A DNA stretch of 64,000 bases from Coenobita brevimanus (Eukaryota > Arthropoda > Malacostraca > Decapoda > Coenobitidae). Made by a program: the position numbers and the translations under genes. This document shows, in pieces, positions 1-10,839 of this stretch; positions within the stretch are counted from its first letter, which is position 1; each line of letters opens with the position of its first letter. Under the pieces are notes generated by a model. The model saw nothing but the letters and a program-made list of their open reading frames with translations. It was not told the DNA's origin and searched no databases. Location: the NCBI GenBank assembly GCA_032717465.1, contig CM064632.1, forward strand, positions 21,643,425-21,707,424. Reading direction: 5' to 3'.

Positions 1-201
1 CTCCTGGGTAGCCACCGTACCCATTGCGTTAATTATTGAGTCTTCCCAGTCATTTGCATTTTTGCTTTATTCTTTGCCAGTTAACTAGATAAGACTGGTC
101 ACCACTAGCTTGTGTCTGTATTCTTTACTTGTGTTATTAGCATTCGTTTGCGAAGCCGCAGTCAGTAGTGAGTCGCTACTTATTTAGATTGAGCTAGCAT
201 C

Positions 202-2505
202 ATGGCAGCCAGTGTCTATGTACAGGAAGCTAAAGATATGGGCCTCACAGACCCAGAGAAAATACAAACCTACGTCCTCTCACGGTTTAATTACGAGCAG
301 GAACGTGAGAAAGATGCTCGTGACGAGCGTAGAATCCAACGCGAGTACGAGCGAGAACAGCGCGAACACGAGCAGAAACAACGCGAACTCGAGTTAGAAC
401 AAGAGCGACAACAACGCGAACACGAGCAAAAACAACGCGAACTCGAGCTAGTACAAGAGAGAGAACATCAGTACGAGTTACAACAACGTGAATATGAACG
501 TGCCGAACGTGAGACACGAGAAAAACATGAGCTTGAGGTTTTGAAGCTCAAGCGAGATTCCTTGGCTTCAGGCACATCTGCTGCAGCCAACCCAAGCTCC
601 ACTAGGGCTCTTCCTACACATGTCCTGGCGACCCCACGCATCAAGCTTCCTTCATACAAGGAAGGCGAGTGAATTAAGCCGTACATAGCTTGTTTTGAGG
701 ACATGGCAGACATGTATCAACTGGATGAGGCAGCTAAGCGGCTCCAATTTCTAAGTTTATTTGAGGGCCCTGCCCTCGATATTCTCCACAGAATTCGTGG
801 AGACAATCTCACATATGAGATGATGAAAGCTGCACTCATTAAGGCGTATGGTCTCACAGTAGACGACGCCAAAGTTCAGTTCATGCGAGCTCGTCTCCAA
901 GACAAGGAGACAGCTGTTCAGTTCCTCGACCGTCTCACTGCTTACTTAGGTGAGTGGATGGAGAAAGATGAAATTCCTTCCACGTGTGAGGGGATAATTG
1001 ACCTTATGCTGCGTACACAGCTAGAGAGGTCGTGGCCTGCTGAGCTCATAGGACAGCTTGAGATCTGCCAGGTGAAAGATGCCAGCCAAATGGTAGAAAA
1101 GGCTGACACATATTTTACTGCATACGGGTATCAAACTCGCAAGCAGCATACCTGGAACAGGAAAGCTGATAAATCTGGGAAACCGTATCAGATTGAACCC
1201 CAGCAACAAGGCCATTCTCAGAATAATGGCCAAGGTCCAAAACCTCAGTGGAAGGACCAGGGGCAAAACACTCAGAAACCTGAGTGGAAGAGGTACAACA
1301 AGTACCCTAACCAGCAGCAGTATCAGCCACGCAACTGACCGTCGGGACAAATTTTTTCACCACCAGCTCAAAAGAGGCAGGAAGCAAACGCAGCCTTCAT
1401 TCCTCAGCAGCAGCATGGTGGTCACGTCCCTACCAGTATGGGTACTCCCCCACAGTTCACTAGTCCCACAGTGACAGTGAACTCCCCTCCACAGATGGCC
1501 AATGTTCCATTTCCACAGGCAGTGAGTACGACCCCTCAAGTATCTAATTCTCAGGGCACCATGTTTGCCGCATCAATTCAGTAGCCTCATGAGTGGCTAG
1601 CTGCTTCCTCCACAGGCCCTCCCACAGGTGACAGTACCTTCCTTGTTCAGCCAGGGTTTGTGGGAGACATTCCTGTGAAGGTCCTGAGAGATAATGGATC
1701 CTCAGGTTGCCCTGTCAAGCAGAGTCTAGTTCGGCCTGAGCAGTACACAGGTCGACGGATCCAAGCTAACCTTATTGATGGATCAGCGAGATTGTTCCCT
1801 GAGGCATGTATCCAGGTGGCATCTCCATTTTATACTGGTACGACACTCGCAGTTGTCATGCTAGAACCCTTATTTGACCTAATCGTAGGCAATATTTCCG
1901 GTGTCAAGGATAGTTGCACCGAAGATGATGCTACTCAGACTTCGGCTGCAGAAACACGAGCCATGACTGAGGCTCCAGATTGTGTCACCCCAGTGACCAT
2001 TGAATCGCCGCAAGATCTGATGTGTAGCCAACTTGTTGTTCGAGAAGAACATTCTGACCCGACACTTGCTGCCGTGCGGAACAAACAAAAGGGTAGAGTG
2101 ATAAAGTATTCACGGGGAGGTCGAGCCAAGTTCCTTCGCAAACAAGGACGGCTCTACCGTGAGTCACGAACACCCAAGGGCGAGGTTTGACTGCAGTTTG
2201 TCGTTCCTGCCAAGTACCGCCAACCAGTATTAGAATGGGGTCATTGTTCAGCCTCAGGAGGTCACATTGGCAAAAGGAAGACCCAGGGCCGTATCTGAGC
2301 TGACTTTTTCTGGCCAGGGATGGGACGAGACATAGATAGTTTTGTGCGTTCCTGCAGTGAGTGTCAAAGTAACACCACTAATCAGGGACATGTCCTTCCT
2401 GTGCCGTTTGTAACCACACCCGTAATCTCTGAGTCAGTTGAGAGACAGAGTAGTGGTAATGTGGGTGGAGACCTGATGTCTCACCTACTAACTCTTACTA
2501 ACTAG
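202..2505 (+). pseudogene. Gag-protease-integrase-finger reading frame, copy 1, broken by five stops
   Basis: One reading frame runs without frameshift from the ATG at 202 to a TAG at 2503-2505. It is interrupted by TGA at 670, 1336, 2188 and 2296 and by TAG at 1582. In order it encodes a Glu/Arg/Gln-rich coiled coil (202-560), a SCAN-like retroviral gag domain (about 700-1140), a Gln/Pro-rich linker without a CCHC knuckle, an aspartic-protease-like segment with D-N-G-S-S-G (about 1690), and an integrase zinc-binding motif with His at 2242 and 2263 and Cys at 2353 and 2362. No integrase core, reverse transcriptase or RNase H follows. Compared with copy 2 it has Pro for Ser and Arg for Gln in the protease part, and Ile for Met after the second His. 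Placement in Gmr1-like Gypsy elements is inference from domain order. Confidence 0.8.
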
Positions 2506-3634
2506 CAACTGTTGTATGCTGGGTTCCGTAAGATAGGCCGCCTCAGAGATTTGAGTAATCCAAGGACCAGCCTGGTTCCCAGTTGAAAGTGTAGACCTGA
2601 CGTCTCACTTGTTGGCCCCACAGGACACAGTATGTCCAGGGCCTGTACATACTTATATACCATAGGTTAAGGGGGAAGTTTGAGAACCCTGCAGAGACAG
2701 TCCGAGGCTGTGTATGAATTACCTTGTGGAACATCTTGAGCTGTGGGCCTGTCTGAGGATTCCCGGAGAATGCACATTATCCACATGAGTGTTCACACCC
2801 ACGGTTGTTCACGCCCAAGATTGCGTAGCGATTCTCAGCTTCCTGTATTAGTCGTAAGTGTAGAGTTAGGTTAACCAGTAAACTGCCCGTTCTAAGAAAT
2901 TTGAGCAATTCAAGAACTGGCACGTTTCCTGGTTAATAATGTTAGGTTAACTAGTAAACTGCCCGTTCCAAGAGATTTGAGTAATTCAAGAACTGGCACG
3001 TTTCCTAGTTGATAAGCGTTAACCATTAAGCTATAAGGGTTCTAAGCAATTTGTGAATTCAAGAATTACGTTTCCTGGTTAATAATGACATAAGTATTGA
3101 TTGCTAGGCAGCGAGAGAGAGAGAGAAAAATAACAGTTTTGATGCTCCACCTTAATTCCTTTGTCAGGTGTACGTGGCGGGTGCAGCATTGCCGTGCAGA
3201 TCAGCTGGGCATTCCTGTTGCATGCTGCCGCCCCTTCTCTTCTGCCTCGTCGTCATTATTTACTATAAATTTGTATTATGTGATTTTACACGTAAAGTAG
3301 GTACAGTTACACCACAACTGTCACACCTACACCGTGTATTACATACATTACGCTACATAACAATTAGTTGTTAATGTAAATGTAGCGAACTTTTCGCTCA
3401 GTTTGACCTGAGCACAGGATTTTCACCGTCGTCACGGAGTTTTTTCCCTCAAGCTTGCCTCTATTAACGTAAATATGAGGTTTTTACGCTCATTGGTGAT
3501 AGTGATTTTCTCCTGTAGCAGGATAGCACACACACCACAGTGTGAATCTTGTGTGACTGAGTTAGGAATTATATGTATGTATATTGAAATCTTTCTTCTG
3601 AAGAAAAAAAGATTTGATTTTCATGGGGCGTAAT
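2506..3634 (+). other. Noncoding 3' internal region of LTR element, copy 1
   Basis: No coding potential was seen between the last stop and the LTR. The integrase core, reverse transcriptase and RNase H expected here in an autonomous element are absent. The stretch holds the three tandem units at 2865-3087, a short (GA)n at 3113-3124 and, just before the LTR, an A-rich purine run near 3598-3612, which is the only weak polypurine-tract candidate. Confidence 0.6.
2865..3087 (+). repeat. Three ~75-bp tandem units inside LTR element, copy 1
   Basis: Units at 2865-2940, 2941-3015 and 3016-3087 share the order GTTAACC, CCGTTC, AATTTGAG, TTCAAGAACTGG, CGTTTCCT, GTTAATAATG. Units 1 and 2 are very similar; unit 3 is more diverged. 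The same array lies at 35380-35602. Confidence 0.8.
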
Positions 3635-4683
3635 GTCACGAGTCGGCTAGTGACATTGGCTTTTGTGGGAAACCACGAATTCTAGTGGAATCCCAGTTTA
3701 TCGTTCAGTTAACCGCTCATTCGGTCGGGAGTCTTTTCAAATCAATTTTTCACTGTCATAAGTGATTGTCTTTGTGCAAGACATTAGTGCTTCCGCTGAG
3801 CAATTTGTTTTGGGCGCGTTTCGCTCACTCTAGCTGTTAAAAATGCGGCTATAGCGCTCCCGTTTTTCCCACGAGTTAGGCAGTCAAGTGTCTGTCGTGA
3901 CGGAGTGAGGTTCTGTGCTCCAGCAGTGAGAGAGTGAGAGGTCAGCTAGCACCCAGACTCCACTAGACTACAGTTCTCCAGGCTCCCACCCTTCTTTGGT
4001 GATACACTACATTCATTGACCAGTATTTCCTTTTCGTATTTTCCTAGGCTTAAGAGTTTAGTTAAGTGTGCTGTTTCCTCACATGCTGGCCGGTTGCGCC
4101 GCATGTTGTTTTTTTTTTTTTGGCGTAAGAATTTAGCTTTTGAGTGAGTGAGTGAGTGCGATCTCTTTATTTGAATTCATTTGAAATGTAACGTTAAATT
4201 TATTTCTTTGTAATCAATAAATTTAACAGTTCTTTTTCTTGAGCTTAATGTAATGTAAACTCGTGTTTCATTTCTCCACAATTAAGCTTATTTCCCTTAT
4301 AGCTCCTAGCTTGCATAAACGTTTTGCTATTCATAACTGGTACTTAGGCCAGTCTTGTTGTATTAAGCTTAAAATCCGTTGTGCCTTCTAGGAGTTACGC
4401 AACAGCGAGAACCTGATATTATTAATAGTATTAGTTATTTATTGTCAGGGGTGAAGTCACTTTCTCCAGAGGCTATCAGTACTAATAAACAACAATTTCA
4501 TTGTGAGGAATTAGTCTCTGCTGTGTACTGTTGAGAAAGTTTATAAATTCTCGTTCTTAGAGAATCGTGCGAAGCAAGCCAGTGTAATCATTGCTTGATT
4601 TAGCAAGACAATTCTTGTTCCTGCTGTTCAGTATTATTGAACATTATCTTTTAATTTTGCATTTATATAAAAACCCCGTGACA
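3635..4683 (+). repeat. 3' LTR of copy 1
   Basis: The LTR starts TGTCACG and ends CGTGACA, a perfect 7-bp inverted terminus of the TG...CA type. It is 1049 bp long. An AATAAA lies at 4216 and a TATATAA-like box at 4664, close to the 3' end. It matches the 3' LTR of copy 2 with only about six differences, one of them a longer poly-T near 4110. It is clearly less like the 5' LTR of copy 2. Confidence 0.92.
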
Positions 4684-4702
4684 GTGTAGGTTTAACATGC
4701 TA

Positions 4703-4746
4703 AAAAAATCGCCTAGGAGAGGGTGTTACGAAGCCATTTATGAGTA
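4703..4746 (+). repeat. Right end of a family A foldback element cut by the LTR insertion, copy 1
   Basis: Directly after the LTR and target flank, an AAAATCGCCTAGGAGAGGGTG-like stretch resembles the right inverted repeat of family A elements (compare 27080-27137). The matching left half would lie upstream of the element's 5' LTR, which for this copy is outside the window. Confidence 0.4.
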
Positions 4747-5033
4747 TAAGAACAGGGTGACCGTGCTAACTGTTTCCTTGATTATGTTGCAGTCATAGCC
4801 TTGCAACCCTGTCCGTCGCTGCGCCGTGGTTATAATAATTTCCTATATAATCCTCTTTGGGGCTCAGTTTGGCTTCTTGGGGTAGGGGAGGTTGCAGCAA
4901 TATGGTGTTGAATTTTGAGTCAAGCCACCAAAGCATCACCTACTTGTATTACTTTCTCTTAAGCTTTAGAACAGTGTTCGTAGGTCCGCTGTAGGGTTAA
5001 CAGTGCCCAAGATAACCTGGCTGTGATGTTCAG

Positions 5034-5060
5034 TGTTATTATTATTATTATTATTGGTTG

Positions 5061-5103
<43 letters not shown>

Positions 5104-5177
5104 GGTTGTTAATATTATTATTATTATTGTTATTATTATTATTATTATTGTTATTATTATTATTATTATTATTATTT
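5034..5177 (+). repeat. (ATT)n microsatellite
   Basis: About 140 bp of TTA/ATT units with two GGTTGT interruptions, followed by a poly-T. The equivalent in the second copy is 37552-37700, with different unit counts. Confidence 0.95.
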
Positions 5178-5250
5178 ATTGGTGTATAATGGGGATTTTT
5201 TTTTTTTTTTTTTAGAATAGCCACTCAAGTAACGCGGAGTACTTCTCCAT

Positions 5251-5472
5251 AAACTTTTCTCGGTTAAAGAAGCACCTTTACGCCATTCCCTTAGCGATTC
5301 ATTTAACCTATAAACATTACTGGCACTATCCTATACAGGTTATGTAAAGTCTTCTAAAATCGCCTCACTTTACATGAATAACGTACAATACGAAATGAAC
5401 CCGCCATATCCAAAAATGAATCGCTAAGGAAGAGGTGTTAGGGAGGCTCCTTACCCGACGAGAATAAGGGCT
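5251..5472. mobile_element. Family A foldback element (MITE-like), flank copy 1
   Basis: Left arm (CTTTTCTCGG ... CCCTTAGCGATTCA) and right arm (TGAATCGCTAAGG ... CGACGAGAATAAGGG) are imperfect inverted repeats of about 50 bp around a ~120-bp AT-rich centre. The same arms recur at 22160, 26692, 26916, 37770, 45681 and 49607. No transposase is present. Confidence 0.65.
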
Positions 5473-5479
5473 CTAGTGC

Positions 5480-5482
<3 letters not shown>

Positions 5483-5553
<71 letters not shown>

Positions 5554-5580
5554 CTCTCTCTCTCTCGCTCTCTCTCTCTC
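5483..5580 (+). repeat. (CT)n microsatellite
   Basis: Nearly pure CT units with TTT and CG interruptions. The equivalent is at 38002-38093. Confidence 0.95.
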
Positions 5581-5778
5581 AACGTATACTAATTTCTGAA
5601 AACCTGCCTAAGAATCTGTCATATTTCTTAAGTTTATTCATGTGTCCGAAATAGCCTTAGTAGTCTTCGAGGTACCACACTTTGATGCTGCGAGGGGTGC
5701 GTGCCACCAGACCCAACTTTGTATCTTGATAGTATTCTTAATTCCTTGCTAAGATCACTCGCTTGAAGAAAATAGCAG

Positions 5779-5801
5779 TGAGAGAGAGAGAGAGAGAGAG
5801 A
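5779..5801 (+). repeat. (GA)n microsatellite
   Basis: About eleven GA units, longer than at the duplicated position near 38293. Confidence 0.9.
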
Positions 5802-6062
5802 CTGAGACTACCACGAATAATCTGATATTCATAGGAGATATATATTATTTGCAGTTTGAAAGCAACAATTTCGTTTCCTGCTGCTGTTTATTTACAGTCA
5901 TACATATTTTATTCGAGTTTATCCCCAGCGATTTTGTTCAACTGAGAGAAGTCGTGATGAGCAGAGGATTAAAAATGAAATTAAATTTTTTCTCCTGCTA
6001 TACAAGCACTTAGTTACTATATTCAGGCTGACATTAAACGCTTTCCTTGAGAACTCCCACTA

Positions 6063-6185
6063 TCTTTTTTTCTATCTATCTATATACCTAGGCTGCTTCC
6101 CCCGAAGAGAGGGAGGTAGCCGAGACAGGACGACACACTCCCATTTTACTTATCCCCAAACACACATTTATTCATATCTTATCTT
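6063..6185 (-). repeat. Possible retroposon tail with (TAGA)n end
   Basis: Read on the minus strand, a GGGATAAGTAAAATGGGAGTG...CGGCTACC...CAGCCTAGGTATA segment ends in TAGATAGATAG. A unique 3' end followed by a short tandem tail is typical of LINE or SINE ends. The copy near 38582-38690 is the same locus duplicated. The family is not recognised. Confidence 0.3.
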
Positions 6186-6380
6186 TTTTTTTTTTTTCTT
6201 AAATAAAAGAGAAAAGAATATTTGTATAAAGATGTCCTCCCCAGTTGAAACTGAACAAAAAGGAGCAAAAATCAAGTCCCATTCATTTATGCATACCTGG
6301 ACGCATTGCGTTTTAAAAGACTGGAGGGCATAAACACAGAGAAATACGGATTGAAGAACAGTCCCTAATTGACTATACCT

Positions 6381-6582
6381 GTGTTACTCTGATTTGGCCT
6401 AAAATTGCCATATCTCCATCTTGAATACCGAGTTGTAACACTAGATTAACGCTGGAATATTATGCAGATCATGAAGAAGTGCTGTGGAAAGGATGTAGAG
6501 CCAAAGTGTTGTCCTATTCTACCACTGAACTACGTGAAATAAGCTGCAAAAGGACAAAAATCTTGGCCAGGTTATGGTAAAA
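6381..6582 (+). mobile_element. Family B repeat (MITE-like, ~200 bp)
   Basis: One of nine copies in the window. Landmarks are TTACTCT..TTGGCCTAAAATTGCC at the left, GAAGAAGTGCTGTGG and GATGTAGAGCC in the middle, and GACAAAAATCTTGGCC..GGTT at the right. The ends are imperfect inverted repeats around TTGGCC. It is noncoding. Its duplicate is at 38888-39090. Confidence 0.65.
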
Positions 6583-7119
6583 CGACGATAGTTGTATACA
6601 CGAAAAAAAATGTGTATCGTTTAACAGTGGAACCGAAATGGGATGAGAGTGCGTTGCCAAAACATTGCCGCACGTCTGCCGTAGCGGGGAAGGAATAAAC
6701 GCAGACACTTCAGAAGAGCAGTGGCCTTTGGGATGACGACAGTAGAGGGACCAGATGCAACACAGCGGCGAAGAAGGTGAGGCAGAAGGGAGTTAGTCAC
6801 AGGAGAGTAGATAATGAGACGAAAAGTCCTGTAATCCACCCTGCTTAGAAGAGCTGTATGTGGTGAAACCCCCTTCACACACACACACACACACACACAC
6901 AGTGACTAATAATACCCTTGTTCAGAGTAACTGCGCAAGGTTAGCCTGTTCAGCCCGAGGACGTTTATTTTATATTTTATACGTTACCAACACACGATTT
7001 TATTTAGTTAAGGAGAGACTTCTTTGGGATGAAAAAAATAGAAAGAAACTCCATTAACCCTTTCTGCCCATGGACGCTCTTCCTATTTCATCCCTGCCAG
7101 TGAAAATTTGCTGTATTCA

Positions 7120-7219
7120 NNNNNNNNNNNNNNNNNNNNNNNNNNNNNNNNNNNNNNNNNNNNNNNNNNNNNNNNNNNNNNNNNNNNNNNNNNNNNNNNN
7201 NNNNNNNNNNNNNNNNNNN
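7120..7219. other. 100-N scaffold gap
   Basis: Exactly 100 N bases, the usual placeholder for a gap of unknown size. Similarity to 32504-39642 stops at its left edge, and a CACAC low-complexity array begins at its right edge. Confidence 0.99.
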
Positions 7220-8405
7220 CTTCCCTCACCACACCCACACTACCGCACAATAATCCACACTGCACCACACCATACCAAGTAAATCGCATCACACCATGCA
7301 ACTCCACACCGCAACTTTAAACAACACCTCACCGCACACCATACCACACCGCACAGCACCACACCAAATCCTTATCGCAACACCATACTTTATACTATAT
7401 CACTCTATTCCAGACAACACATTCGCCATGGTACAGCGCATCGCTCAAGATCACATTACACAGCACCACGCCACACCACACACTAAAGCCACACTGTATC
7501 TCATCACACTACATCACACCAAACCATACCACACTGCGCGCCCAACCACACACAACACGAAGCCACACCGCACCAGACCACACCTGAACACATCACAATG
7601 CCACGTTACACGACCGCAGCACCACACGACGCCATACCATACCACACTGTTCTATACACCACATCCACATCACACAACACGACACCTCCCACACCACACC
7701 CCATCGCACAGCTGCACGCACCACATGATGCCACAAGATACAGCACCACATCACACTGCATACCATACACCTCGCCACATCATATTACACACATCACACT
7801 ACCACCGCATTACACCACACATCATCATACCACACCGTGCAACACCCCACCACACCACACCAGAATACATCACACCACATCCCTTATCCACCATCATCCA
7901 GTACACTGTACCACTCCCACCAGGCCTCACCATACATGACACCACACCACAGCACACCACAATCTGCCCATCTCTGTCTCTTTATATAACTTGCTGTCTG
8001 CCTACCTGGGTATCTATCTATCTATAGCCAACCGCCTTACTCCTATACAGGGTGATGACCACAAACAAATCGCCTCCGTTTCGTCCTGTAATCTGCCCAT
8101 CGGTTGCCCTGCCTTCAGCTCGCACACACCTCTCTCATACATCTCAGCCCCATTCCCCTGTCTCATCCTCGGCCTCCCCTTTCCCCTCATATCACACCAC
8201 ACCACTCCACAACAATCCACACTGCACCACATCAAACCACGCCATACCACACGCCTACCTCCACCACACTGCACTGCACCACACACCACACCACGTCACA
8301 TCAGATCTTACCACACCACACCACATCATATCACACCACGCTGCACCATCACCATCGCTGTCACATCCACATCGCGTCACACCACAGCACACCACACCCT
8401 CGCTA
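7220..8405. repeat. Degenerate CACAC/CCACA low-complexity array
   Basis: The top strand is dominated by ACCACAC, CACACCAC and CATCACAC words with no fixed period. About 7965-8190 is less repetitive pyrimidine-rich sequence within it. Open frames here encode only His/Thr/Pro-rich repeats and are not considered genes. Confidence 0.85.
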
Positions 8406-9179
8406 GCAGTCTCAGGGGGGTGGTCTAAGTGACAAAGTTTGGATCTTGATGGATGATAAGGGCGATCCTACTGGTGGGTAGATACTTAGAAACGATCTTA
8501 CCACACGAGCAGGTTCCTATGACTCACTTCCACCTGAATAAAATCAGCATGGCATTAGCTAGAGTTAAATACTAGAACTGTTCCAACAATGAGAAGGTTA
8601 ATCATACATGTATTAAAACTCCCTGGCTCCATTTATTTACGTTTGAGATTAATACGAGTGACATTCCTGCTTCCTACTCCTTTTTTTGTGTGTGTTACTA
8701 CTCGTACATATACAGAGGCGGATGCAGTCATCGTCGTCATCATCATTGCCATCATCATCATCCCCCACGAGTTATAGAAACAACCTGCACAGTGTTCCCT
8801 GGAATGCAGTGGTTCTCTGTGAAAGGTCGAACGCAATTTTTATTATGTACCATTATTTTATATATTTCCTCTTCAGTTTTTGCCAGCAGCCACGCAAACA
8901 GAGTGGCGGTGGGTTGACGTGGATGTGATGGGGCGGCAACCTGGTTTTTTGGTTATTATGGGACGGGATGAATTAAAACGGGCGATAACCTGGCCTCACA
9001 GGCAGTAACCGGCAAATACACCAATCGTCGAGTGTTTTAGTTCCTGTGGCATGCGTTGACGTGGATATGAAAGTGACACAGCCTGGTGTGACGGGAAGTA
9101 ATCGACACGTTAACCAAAAATCCAATATCGTTGTTACTGGCCATTGGGATCTAGGTATAGCGTCAACCCTTGTCGCTCA
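8406..9179. other. Mostly unique sequence, no gene seen
   Basis: It holds a family C-like module at about 8515-8600 (CCTATGACTCA..AATAAAATC..GAGAAGGTTAA), a CAT/ATC-rich stretch at 8727-8763, and two diverged copies of a ~33-bp GTTGACGTGGAT..CCTGGT segment at 8913-8945 and 9055-9088. Confidence 0.5.
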
Positions 9180-9768
9180 CCTGACTGCATGAATGGGGGT
9201 GTGGGGAGGGGAACAGAGGGAAGGGGAGGGAAAATAGGGTCAGGTGGGGAGGAGGGGGAGAGATAATAGAGTCAGGTGGGGAGGAGAGGGGAGGGATAAT
9301 AGGGTCAGGTGGGGGAGGAGAAAGGAGGAAAAATAGGGTCAGGTGGGGAGGAGACGGGAGGGGAAAATAGGGTCAGCTGGGGAGGAGAGGGGAGGAGATA
9401 TTAGGGACAGGTAGGGTGGCGAGGATAGGGAAGGAGTGGAGGAGTGGGAAGGAGAGGAGAAGGAATGTGGTGGGGATGGGAAGAAGGGGCTGGGATTTGA
9501 GGGAGACGGAGGGGAAATGAGAGAGAAGTGGGGTGAAGACGGAGAGGAGAAGGAGAAGGACGTGAAGTGAATGGACATGCAGCAGTGAGGGTATGATGAG
9601 TGGGATTATATTAGCAGATGCTAGGAGAGGAGAGGCCGGAGGTCGTGGGGAGGCAATGGGGAAGAGGGGAGATCGAACTTATAGGCAGATGGAGAGGAGA
9701 GTTGGGGAAAGGTAACCTGTATGTGGGAGAGAGGGGAAAAGAGGAAGGAGAGAGTGATGGGAAATTGA
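9180..9768 (+). repeat. Purine-rich tract with ~40-bp GGGTCAGGTGGGG minisatellite
   Basis: The top strand is almost entirely G and A. Between about 9200 and 9420, five or six units share AATAGGGTCAGGTGGGGAGG with variable GGA-rich spacers. The remainder is non-periodic GGA/GAG. It could form triplex or G-rich structures. No coding content was seen. Confidence 0.75.
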
Positions 9769-10347
9769 GGTGTAACGCGACGTATGACAAAAACTTAACA
9801 CCAACGATCTATCATGTAATTACGAGTATACTTTGTTCTATAAACATATGCTCTCTGCGACCCGTTCAGTACCCAGCATTCGGCTGTTTTGTGTAAAAAC
9901 TAAATCTCTTGCATGTGCCATTGGGTGGGAAGCTTCCGCAGGGCTACGGGAGACGAGTATTATAAACTTATACTGTACTATACGCTCAAAAATCCCATAT
10001 CCTATCAGTACACACGAGTTTTAAAGGAAGAAACTTTGCCGTAGCCTATTGATTCTTTATCATCGACATGCCTTTATGCAAGTCTTTTGCACAAATCGAC
10101 TGTAATTAAGGATTAAATTCAAATTTTATGGCTTGCAAGGGAGTAGGCCGGGAGGGAGGACAAGCTGGTGTGTTGTTGCCAGTTATGTAATATTTGGTTT
10201 GTAGGATGTTGCTACCAGCATTATCATAACACCCACAGCTCGTTCAGTGATAAAACGTTATTCTAAAGGGAGTTTAGCCTCATTTTAAGTCAGGAAGAAT
10301 ATTATTTATCACAATTTTTCTGCTGCAAGTAAACGTGGCGCCATTGG
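9769..10347 (+). repeat. Left arm of foldback element
   Basis: It pairs with 10840-11427 in inverse orientation. Short open frames inside are chance. Confidence 0.85.
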
Positions 10348-10839
10348 GTATCACCACCTGTGTTCCTCTCTGCAGCACTGGTATTACCATCGCAGAATCC
10401 GTAAAAATATACACGATATCTGCATAATCTTCATTGCTGTACGTACGTGGCATGCTTTTTCAAGAATATGTGAAGCTGAACCCGTTGAACAACAGAACGC
10501 GGAGAAGAGTATTTGAAGTGTGTGCCTCCCCTCCAAATGTTCCCGTTCAAATGGCAGTGGACGCAGGGTTGCCAAGTTCAGAACATCAACCTCGCTAGTT
10601 TAGTCCTGAAAACTTGCTAGAATATCGCTAGATAGTAAACACTGCAAAACATCGCTAGAAAATACGATTGAATCTCTAGAGTATCACATAAAAATGGCGA
10701 AAATATCCAGAATGTAGCTAGATATCATGTTGCCAGATGTTAATAAAGCGCCGCTAGGTAGCACCAAAAATAGGTCTAGCTGCATAGTCGTTACATTGGG
10801 AATCCTGTATCACTGTTCTCACGTCAAAATCATATGAAA
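10348..10839. other. Central spacer of foldback element, CTAG-rich
   Basis: Non-repeated centre. From about 10597 to 10785, CTAG occurs many times, often as CGCTAG or TGCTAG, at spacings of roughly 10-40 bp. No open frame of note. Confidence 0.6.

Larger units (their letters stand above)
1..4683 (+). mobile_element. Gypsy-type LTR retrotransposon, copy 1 (5' LTR outside window)
   Basis: This is the internal region and 3' LTR of an element whose complete second copy lies at 31237-37201; base 1 matches 32504. It carries a degenerate gag-protease-integrase frame (202-2505), a noncoding 3' internal region with three ~75-bp tandem units, and an LTR at 3635-4683. The two copies are nearly identical, including all five in-frame stops. 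The most visible difference is near 2809, where copy 2 has about 12 extra bases (around 35307). The base after the LTR starts GTGTAGG, as in copy 2, so both copies descend from one insertion. It cannot make reverse transcriptase or a full integrase. Confidence 0.9.
4684..7119. repeat. Duplicated flank, copy 1 (matches 37202-39642)
   Basis: The sequence after the LTR is near-identical to that after the second LTR element and ends exactly at the N gap. The copies differ mostly in microsatellite length, for example (AC)n at 6876-6900 against 39383-39423. It contains (ATT)n, an inverted-repeat element, (CT)n and a family B repeat, listed separately. No gene is seen. Confidence 0.92.

Noticed and set aside
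287..517. Val/Arg/His-rich minus-strand frame opposite gag (also 32790-33020)
   Set aside because: Shadow of the Glu/Arg/Gln coiled-coil repeat on the other strand.
3598..3634. Clear polypurine tract before the 3' LTR
   Set aside because: The purine run is ~25 bp from the LTR and the adjacent bases are mixed, so it was not listed as a feature.
5034..5215. Leu/Ile/Val-rich 60-codon frame
   Set aside because: Translation of (ATT)n and poly-T.
7296..8432. Several 100-240-codon frames rich in His, Thr and Pro
   Set aside because: They translate the CACAC low-complexity array, occur in overlapping frames and have no domain-like composition.
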